A DNA stretch of 64,000 bases, from positions 69,440,001 through 69,504,000 of the forward strand of contig CM060733.1 in the NCBI GenBank assembly GCA_030704615.1, read 5' to 3'. Numbering within the stretch: the first letter of the stretch is position 1; the number at the start of each line of letters is the position of its first letter. The position numbers and the translations under genes were made by a program. Below are positions 56,230 to 64,000 of the stretch, piece after piece. The notes beneath the pieces are model-generated. The model searched no databases. It worked only from the letters and a program-made list of their open reading frames with translations, and had not been told where the DNA came from. The stretch is from Takakia lepidozioides. Lineage: Eukaryota; Streptophyta; Takakiopsida; Takakiales; Takakiaceae.

Positions 56230-59200
56230 TCTGCAGGATGCATGTGGTCTGCTGCAGTGTACTGTTCCTGCAGGGGTGCCGGGCATCATGACTGGATCTT
56301 CGGAGTTGCACACGTTATTCCTTCTATCACAACTGCGTGGCACGTTGCAAATCCCCCCGGATGGTTCCTTCAACCACAGGTTGTTTATATGGACTCCAAC
56401 TATTTCAAGTGGACGTGGACATCGTGTATATACGGATGTTGCGGTCATTCCTTGGAGCAGGATCGATGATTTTGTGAGAGGGGAGGAAGAAAGGGCAGAG
56501 GCGCCCACTCACTTCAACAGAACGGTGCCTAAAAAGAGAAAGCATGAGGAGGGCGAGCTCTTAGCTCCAAGGGCCAATAGTTGCTATTTTGTGATAAAGT
56601 CCGCCTTTACCTTTGTGGTTTCTGGATGGACTCGATGTGTTCTTTGTAATGGCATGCTGCTTGTTTGCATTGTTTGCTCTTCTATTTTGTCAAAATGCTA
56701 TGCTCTCTTGCTCCAAGTATTCCACTCCGCCGACATAGTTCTCATCATTGTTCAGGTTCCATTGTTCTTATGGACCTGAGGACAAGCGCACAAATGTAGT
56801 ACCTATCAATAAACATTCTTTGAGAAGGAACGGCAGGAGAGGGTGTGTGTTGGATGCTTCATCGCCTTCTTACAACAACCACAAAGGGCCAAGACGGCAG
56901 AAAGTCGTTCAGGGAGAGTCCATCAAGAGGGGTTGCCTCTATCAGTTTAGGATTGGACGATGCTATCTGGATCCTTCTCTTGTTGTCATAACATACTACA
57001 ACGAAAACCATGTTGATGGATGTGACAAGGTCTGCCATGGCCACATTGACCCGACTTCAAGTAACACCCGTTTCGCACACGCACCTCACCTTAGTGAAGA
57101 GGTTAAGATGTGGATAATGGATAGCATACATGCTGGGTGGTCGCTTGCTGAAATCATGGCCCAACATGAACAACAGGTATTTGACAGTAAGGTCAATGGA
57201 GAGAAGTGGTGTCGTGATGATGTTGTGCTTGAGCATGACATTAGAAACATCATGGACAAGCTGGCATGTGAGACTTTCAAGCGACATAAGGACGAAGGGA
57301 CCAGTCTGAAGATGTGGAAGGAGGCCCAGCCCCAGAGTGTTTTCTTCTATCAAGAGGACACGCCTGATGCCCCTGTAGGAGGAACACGGCGCGGCAATGT
57401 CGACCTCAAATTTGCCATTGGCATTCAAACATAATTTCAGAAAAAAAAAATGCTCCAAATGGGTGACAAACGTATCGTCTCTTGTGATGCGACCTTCGGA
57501 ACGAATGAACACAAGGTGTGTGGAATTGACGGTGTGGACTCCTGGGAGCATGAGAGCATAGCATCTTTCACTGTGAAGGGGATCAGTGGGGAGCAGGGGA
57601 TCAGTGGAGATCAGGGGCACAAGGGGAGCCTTATCCGATGTGTAGGGGAGCTTGACACTGGGTCATCATGACCAGTGACCTATTAATCCCCCTATCGGAT
57701 TCGACACCACGGCTGCCTCAGCCCATTAGGGGACTAGACACATAGGCCAAACTCCATTATGTATACTACTCTGTATATGTTGGGACCATGACGAGTGCTT
57801 GTGTGATTCGTAGTGAGGGGTGCGCAGGCAGGAGGGAAAACAGCTTAGCAAATGCATACCTTGGGGGGTTATAGAGAGGAATGATGGAGGGATGGTCTCC
57901 TTCCAAGGGATCATGGCATAGCCCACAGGGGGGATCACAAAATACTAAAATGAGAACAGAAGGGGTTGCAGGGTTCGAGGTTCACCTCCTGTGATTTCTT
58001 GTCATTAATTTCAGTAAAATGTTTCGCCTATTTTCAAAACAAAAGTACTTACATTATACATTTTTGTCTTTGTGTGCAGTATGCCATGTATACTCTTATG
58101 GTCTTCGACATTTGGCTGAACGGCATCCCTGTTGCATACATAATATCTTCAAGAAACAATGCCAACGATTTGTCAAGTTGGATGTTGGCTCTTCGTCAAA
58201 GGCTCTAGGCCGATCAGCCGGATTGGCATCCCAATGCATTCATTGTGGACGATGTCGATGCTGAGATTAACGCCATTCGGTTTGTTCTCAATCCCTCCCC
58301 CCTACCAATGAACTTCCATTGCCTTGTCTGCTTCTGCATGAGGGGAGCACTGAGAGGGGAACAGTCACAATGTTTCCTGCCGGGGGATCCGTGTAGAGGG
58401 GACCAAGAGTGTAGGGTTGCATGGGGGATCAGTGATCAGGGGACCAGGAGAGGGTAGCAGGGGATCAAGAGCAGCAGATCTCACATCCGACAATGATTGA
58501 GGGTCCAGAAGTCCAAGGTTGCATGGGGGGATCAGTGAAAGGGGATCAATTATGGGATCAGTGATCAGGGACTTCGGACACTCAGCGTACCAGGGGATCA
58601 GGACCAGCACATGTTTGATCCGACAATGTGATTTTTATCGGCCTTTCATTTGCCATAGGAGGGCTCATGTATTCCCCTTTCATTGCCTTCACTGGATCTG
58701 CATGAGGGGTTTCAGTCAAAGGGGATCAGGGGATCAGGGGTTCACGAGCAGGGAGCACTTATCGGAGATTCATACTTGTATCTGATTTTGTGGTGGTCCT
58801 GTTGTGGTGTTGTAGTGGCCTTGCTAATGCCGTTTTGTGGATGGTTCAGGCATACGTTCCCAGGGGTGCCGGTTTTCCTGTGCCTTTGGCATGTTCGAAG
58901 GGCCTTGGCTGAGGAATGCCATCGAGAAGATCAAGGATGCCCAGTTAAGGGCCGATGTCTTGCAAGGTACGGGTGACATCATGTACAATAAAGGTGGTCC
59001 CATTGGTGACTCTTCGCAGGACTGGGCTATGTTTAGATTGTATGAGTTACAAACAAAGCATCTCGCAGCTAAACTGTTCTTCTTGTATATCCACATTTGG
59101 TGGATCCCAAAAGTGGACATGTGGGTTGTTGGAGCTCGAAATATCCCACACGCCGGACAAGATACGAATGTTGGAATTGAAGCGTACCATGCAAACCTGA

Positions 59201-60126
59201 AGAGGCGCTTGTCCCAAACAAGACAGAAAATGGACGGGCGTCGACTGGATTGGTTGGTCTACATCCTAACAGGTAGCCTCCTCACACATTACTGGTACAT
59301 TTTGACCTTGAAAGCTGAAGGGTTCATTCGCAACTCTAGGATGGAACATTTCGTGCAAAATGCGGTGTGGATGGCTGGGCAGATACCGGAATCCAACGTG
59401 GACTTGCCCAAGCACACGGGGGATCCTGCAAAGGTAAAAAGCATGTCTTCTCTAGGCACTGTATGCACTATATGCAATCTAGCATCCGAGTGGGCTTATT
59501 GTGACTGCCCTAACGCCATGGAAGGGAACCTATGCAAGCACCAAGTGAAGGTGTTCAAGATGTTGCGGCCACATGTACCAGAGGGTTTAATTGTCCGAAC
59601 TTGTGGAACACGACTTGGACACTAAATGGGGCATGGCCAAGCTGCTCGACCTTGATCCCCTGTCCGCTGCGGAGCCCCCGTGTGACACAGATCCCAGTGT
59701 GGCATTGATCCCCCTGCACCAGACACGGTTCCAGCTGGCATGTCTTGGAGGGAGCAGCAGCCCCGCCATGAATCGCAGGCAACTGTCATGAAGGCCATCG
59801 CAGAGGAGATGCTCGGTTTGGAAGTCTGTGTGAAAGGTAACATAGCCCTTCAGAACCATCTTTTGAGTGACCTTCGTGTCACGAGAGGAAAGCTAGCGCA
59901 AATGGTCACATGCATGGCTGCGGGTCTTCTCCAACCACATCTTGTAAGCAGGTTTGAACGTGTCCAGGATGGATCGGGAATGAGTTTGAAGAGAAGAAAG
60001 GATTGGGTAGAGGTTTCTATGTCACGGAAATCAAGACATCTTGGATCCAAAAGAGTCTCAGCAATCCCTCCATCTTCGTATTTTGCATGCACTTCGTCAA
60101 GTTGGGCGTCCAGATTGAAGGGTTGA
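56230..60126 (+). pseudogene. MULE transposase II (FAR1-like finger, DDE core, SWIM finger)
   Basis: Exon 1 (start ATG 56288) has SSELHTLFLLSQLRGTLQIP and VAVIPWSRIDDFVRGEE. Exon 2 (about 56757-57515) has FHCSYGPEDKRTN, a finger-like GCLYQFRIGRCY...HVDGCDKVCHGH and the first catalytic aspartate in SCDATFGTNEHK. Exon 3 (58080-58279) has NAFIVDDVDAEINAIR, the second aspartate. Exon 4 (from 58850) has VFLCLWHVRRALAE, IEAYHANLKRRL and a SWIM finger CDCPNAMEGNLCKHQVKVF at about 59500. This order is that of Mutator-like transposases. In-frame TAA at 57432-57434, TAG at 58206-58208 and a frame change near 58915 inactivate it. A further frame at 59740-60126 may be the C-terminus. Confidence 0.8.
57580..58760. 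repeat. GGGGATCA repeats inside introns of MULE II
   Basis: Introns 57516-58079 and 58280-58849 are rich in GGGGATCAG on the plus strand, for example GGGGATCAGGGGATCAGGGG near 58720. This is the opposite strand sense to the GATCCCC arrays at 54.5-56.0 and 61.2-61.9 kb. Exons between them lack the motif. Confidence 0.85.
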
Positions 60127-60539
60127 GAGCAAGCAGGTTTATGCTCTCGTGCTCCCATTCAGATTGTTGATTTCCCTGAGATTCCATTCTCATCGAGACA
60201 TTTGGTATCAAACAATTTCTCATAATTCAAAATGGCTGAAGCTATGTTCAGTGACACATATGTTCTGTGATTCACAATGGAATGAAGGAGATGTGGATGA
60301 TCATCCACCTTTTTTTGCAATTGAGTCTGTATGCATGCATTTGCAGTGATGTGCAAAACACAAATTACCGCCCACTTTTATGTTTAGCTTTTAAATTAAC
60401 AGTCTTGAATTCCAATACTGAAAAACGGTTGCCACCAGTCTCTAGTGCGTTCCCTGCCACCATTTTTGCATTGCAAGCACACTGCTCCCTCCTCCCATCA
60501 TCCCCCTCTTTTGGTAGTGCTTCAGCCCTCTCCCCTGAA

Positions 60540-61880
60540 ATGGCAGAGGTTCCCTGATCCCCCTCATCCCCCTTCTCATCACAGCTGGCCCCCACACACC
60601 CCTGCTTAGGGGATCACGGGGTCCCGGTCCCCTTCACCGTACACTGCTCCCCCATGTATCACCCAAAGAGTTCGCTCAACAAGGCAGTGCGGCTGTCATC
60701 CGGCGGGGCAATTATTGAAGCCCCCCGCCTGTGTTCAGTAACCCATGATGTTTTTGTGCGATTCACAGTGGTATGAGAGACATTTGTGGTGACTCGGTGG
60801 GAACCATTTGGATTCCCATAGTGTAATAACATATCGGACAACGTATATATGTGGTTTTAAAGCCATTCTGTCTCATAACCATTATACATTCGCTTCCAAC
60901 GTGAAGCCACCAGTTCAAAGTTCTCCATTTGAAAAGGAGGATACCATTGCATTTGCAAGGCAGTGCACCATAAAACCGATGCTTCAGTATCATCGTCCCT
61001 TTCAGAGAGCAGATGACACTGTCTTGGACTAAAGCGAAAGTTTGTGGGCTCTGGGTCATCCTCCGACTCTCGGCTCTCGGGCATTGTTGGGCAAATTTCA
61101 GATTTTGCTTTGGGGTTTATTTTCAGTTTTTGTTGCATGCTTATGCACCACTCGTACATGCAAGGGACGTGACCTTTCATAGTGCAAAACACGGACATGT
61201 CCTTTCACAACTTGCCCCTTCACATGCGACTTTTCACCAGTGATCCCCCGATCCCCCGATTCGAAACCTGTCGTCCTCATCCCCTCACCCCGTGGTCCCC
61301 TCATCCCCTTATCCCCCGTCCAGCTCCCGACAATCCCTCCATGATCCCCTCATCTCCCGGCCTGTTCCTCTGGTTCCCTGATCCCTTGGTATCCCCGCCC
61401 GCTCCCCTCGTTCCCTCATCCCCTGATCTCCCCACCCGTCCCCTGGTTCCCTGATCCCCTCTTCTCCCGGCCGGTTCCCCTGCTTCCCTAATCCCCTAAT
61501 CTCCCCAACCATTCGTCTGGTTCCCCGATCCCATGTTCTCCCCACCCGTTCCCCTGGTTCCCTGATCCCCTCGTTTGCCCGGCCATTCCCCTAGTTCCCT
61601 GATCCCCTGATCTCTCCCGCCCATTCCCCTGCTTCCCCGATCCCCGCTAACCCCTTATACAATCCCTTGTCTTCTTCATCCCCTCATCCCCCGACCGCCC
61701 TGAACCTGAGCCCCCTGATCCCAGGATCCCCCTGACCCCCCCTGAACGCCTTCCAGGCTCCCTTATCTCCCTCATCCCCGTTCCCCTGGCTAAGTCATCC
61801 CCTGTGGCACCGACCCCCCCCCGGTTCCCTGATCCCCCTACCCCCTCGTTCAATGACCCCCTCATCCGCCACATCCTTGG
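60540..61880. repeat. Degenerate TGATCCCC array, 3' side of MULE II
   Basis: Sparse motifs begin near 60550, then a dense tract runs from about 61230 to 61870, with GATCCCCTGATC, TTCCCTGATCCCCT and TCTCCCxxCCCGTTCCCCT units about every 20-70 bases. The strand sense is the same as the upstream array. Confidence 0.9.
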
Positions 61881-62134
61881 TTGTTTGATCCACGTCAAGG
61901 ATCCCCTCACCCCCTTCATCCCCTTCACAGCACAGTGGACGCCAAAAAAGGCACAAAGGGATTACAAAGAGGAGGACAAGATTCATTTTTTTTTCGTGGG
62001 GAATGGAGATACAATAGCTACATCCTCAGCATCCGAGGCATGCACATGCGACAGTCTATGCTGCAAATCTGCATCATCCCAATTATCCACTATCCATCCA
62101 CAAAGAAAATCATGCTTTGATACTGCGTACTCAC

Positions 62135-62743
62135 ATGTAAACCAATCTGCTGTAAAAGTTGCCCCCATTTTTTTTTGATTTTGGTCTCCAAGTATTTATG
62201 TATGAAAGTCATTACAAAGTAGCCACACTCCCAGCCGCTTGGTTGTTGTGGCACCTCAGGTTCCAGCCACTGCCATGCCATTATTTCATTCCAAAGTACT
62301 GAGTCCGGTTCGGCTTTGTGTAGGTATGCTCTAAAAGTGCGAAGACGCGTTTCAAAGGCAAGTCGGCTATGGGATCTGAATGATGTCATGGAATTCAGAT
62401 GAACAAACTTGGACTTATCAAAAAACCATCAAACTCCAATGGCCCCTGCAGAACGCACATGTATTTGAGGCCAGACACCACTAATGCTTTCCATTCTCCA
62501 AATCAAATCAAAGTCGGTCAAAGCTGCAAAATAGGAGGATTGAGGGACGTACCCAGAGCATAAGGGGATGAACCATGTCTGAACCTTATCTGGATCCTTC
62601 CCTAGGCACTTCTCAGTTACCCAATCATTTACAAGACCTTTGGAAATCCTGTGAAGGTCGTCCTTGGTTGATCCCTCCAAAGACGTCCATATCAGTGTGT
62701 CCATCACAGCCCACCAGCAACGATTACTCTCCTCCAGGGATAG
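62135..62743 (-). pseudogene. Ulp1/C48 SUMO-protease-like catalytic exons
   Basis: Exon 62743-62553 reads LSLEESNRCWWAVMDTLIW ... VQTWFIPLCSG. Its GTACGT donor joins across 108 bases to the exon 62444-62135, giving SGGHWSLMVF, then DKSKFVHLNSM. This is followed by EPEVPQQPSGWECGYFVMTF and a GTGAGT donor at 62134. The residues H (HW), D, Q and C lie in the order and spacing of clan CE proteases of family C48. One extra T in a six-T run at about 62420 shifts the frame between HWSLMVF and DKSK. C48 domains are often carried by MULEs, and this gene converges on MULE II, so it may be element-borne. Whether the C-terminus continues is not seen. Confidence 0.65.
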
Positions 62744-62954
62744 CTGCAAAATATTGGCATACAAAAACACCCCTCCATCCCCCGCTTCCCCATACAATTT
62801 TGACAACGGTAGATAATCCCATGAACCCAGAATGGACTCCTGTGGAGTGCCTTTGAAGAAAAATAAGGCAGCCCTTGTCCTCTGGGAGCTTTTCCCTCAG
62901 TCTATTCTGGTTTCTGCATTTAACACAAGTTCACGAAGTCACACAGGTAGGCAA

Positions 62955-63990
62955 TTAACTGTTAAGGGTGTTTTCAAGCAACCATATTATCCCCCTATCA
63001 TGCGTATAAGCCTTGCTGAATGTACTCACCATGAATTTGGTCCCCCCTTGGTCGTTGGAAGCCCTGGCCCACTTACTTAGTGACTTCTGGCCGACCAGAT
63101 TTTGCCTTCCATTTCTTCCCTGTTCTGGTGATAGCTTTACTTTCCCCCTCAGCTGCACGGTTCTCCTCCCCCGCATCGTCACCCGTATTTTTTGCGCACG
63201 CTTCGGCTCCCCCTCATCCTTCGGGGGTCTTTGCTTCCCCTTGCCGATCCCCTCTCCGGTCTGCTCCCCCTTGCCCTTCATGTGTTCCTTCTCCTTCCCC
63301 TTATCCTTTGTTTCTTTCTGATCCCCCTGCTCCAAGCCCTGCAGGTTCAATTGGCCTCCCGAAGTTTTTGCAGCAACCCTATGCCGTGTTCGACCTGCTA
63401 CTGGGCCAGATGATGGTTTGCCGGAGGTCAAACCCATGTGCAGGGGGGTTGGAGCAGAAACCATAGGAGTAGGCACCATCAGACCCGTGGTGAATGTGGA
63501 GCCAGGGTGAGCCCCAATTCAATATTCCAAGGATCTGTGGAAGCAATGGGAGCAGTACCAAGGGGCTGGAGTAAGCGCTCTGCTGTGGGGGAGACCAGAC
63601 TATCTGCGAGTGCGGATAACAACGGAATGGCCTGTGGATGATATGGGGGTGCACCTGGGAAAACTGACATGGGCGGAACAAACCCCTCTGTTGCCAATTT
63701 GGTATTCCCTGCCAATGACTGGCGTTCAGGGGTCACCAACGTTGAAATAACCTCAACCTGTGTTGTCGGCAGAGGACTGGAAACAACTGCAAATCTGCTG
63801 GACTTGGCAGTTGGATCCACCATTCTTGGCACATCCTCCCTCTCCACGTGGGAAGTACACACAGACTTGGGATGAGTTGAAAGAGGTGATTGGACAAGGG
63901 CAGAGAGTGAAGGACCACAGAGAGACACAACAGCCCACTACAGAGCATATACATGGAGGGGAGCAGGCATGACATCGGGAACAACGTTGG
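62955..63990 (-). pseudogene. Disordered N-terminal region upstream of the C48 exons
   Basis: Two minus-strand frames follow one another. The first (63928-63479) is rich in Ser, Pro and Thr. The second (63479-62955) is rich in Lys, Gly and Glu (KETKDKGKEKEHMKGKGEQ). A frame change near 63500 links them. The placement and lack of a fold fit the long unstructured N-terminus of transposon-borne C48 proteins, but no splice link to 62743 was proved. Confidence 0.35.
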
Positions 63991-64000
63991 GGGATGACAC

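Noticed and set aside
57432-58208. TAA and TAG inside the transposase as reassigned glutamine codons, as in some ulvophyte algae
   Set aside because: Other lesions include TGA and frame changes, the ZIP TAG stands where relatives have leucine, and intact frames such as the monooxygenase end normally. Ordinary decay explains it better.
1-64000. tRNA, rRNA or other structural RNA genes
   Set aside because: None recognised by eye; the only tRNA-related match is the copia primer site.

Overview
The window is nuclear DNA of a streptophyte plant or alga. It has spliceosomal introns with GT...AG borders. It has a land-plant type ZIP transporter copy resembling Arabidopsis At3g08650, a copia element whose primer site matches plant initiator tRNA-Met, LINEs, MULE-like transposases and a Ulp1/C48 protease. 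The very low gene density, long repeat-filled introns and many short dyad arrays suggest a repeat-rich genome such as a charophyte (Chara-like). That is an inference from style, not an identification.

Region 1 (1-18.3 kb) is dominated by at least four copies (A, B, C, D) plus a displaced half copy (E) of one multi-exon gene family. The shared core carries an (I/V)xDGNHRxxAW motif preceded by a VRP...DI.KL...GY block, which I read as a ParB/sulfiredoxin-like fold. Copy B continues into a C-terminal part resembling a DNA methyltransferase. Copy C has four exons that splice in phase without a stop. A, B, D and E are broken. Introns and flanks hold arrays of short palindromes, different for each place: GCGACCGCC/GGCGGTCGC, AGTCG/CGACT, CTCCGCCGGCGGAG and GGAAATTCGGCGCCGAATTTCC.

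Region 2 (18.4-27.6 kb) holds a decayed MULE-like transposase ending in a SWIM zinc finger (20.1-23.8 kb), with GGCGCC-centred palindromes on both sides. It also holds the N-terminal fragment of a second transposase type on the minus strand (25.3-25.8 kb), followed by a 1-kb GGGGAGC array.

Region 3 (28.0-29.8 kb) is an intronless, damaged ZIP transporter copy, probably a retrocopy.

Region 4 (31.3-54.2 kb, minus strand) is the one clear host gene: a nine-exon group A flavoprotein monooxygenase of about 461 codons, with a likely plastid transit peptide. All eight introns keep phase. Intron 6 is about 17.7 kb and is filled with two minus-strand LINE copies, a LINE fragment, a plus-strand LINE and a copia element nested inside that LINE with a 5-bp target duplication. 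An 81-bp LINE-tail insertion with a 14-bp target duplication sits inside the copia. One in-frame TGA in exon 4 leaves the gene's integrity open.

Region 5 (54.4-64.0 kb) is a second MULE pseudogene (56.2-60.1 kb, plus), the same type as the 25-kb fragment. It is embedded in thousands of bases of degenerate GATCCCC repeats. A Ulp1/C48 cysteine protease gene fragment on the opposite strand (62.1-64.0 kb) converges on it.
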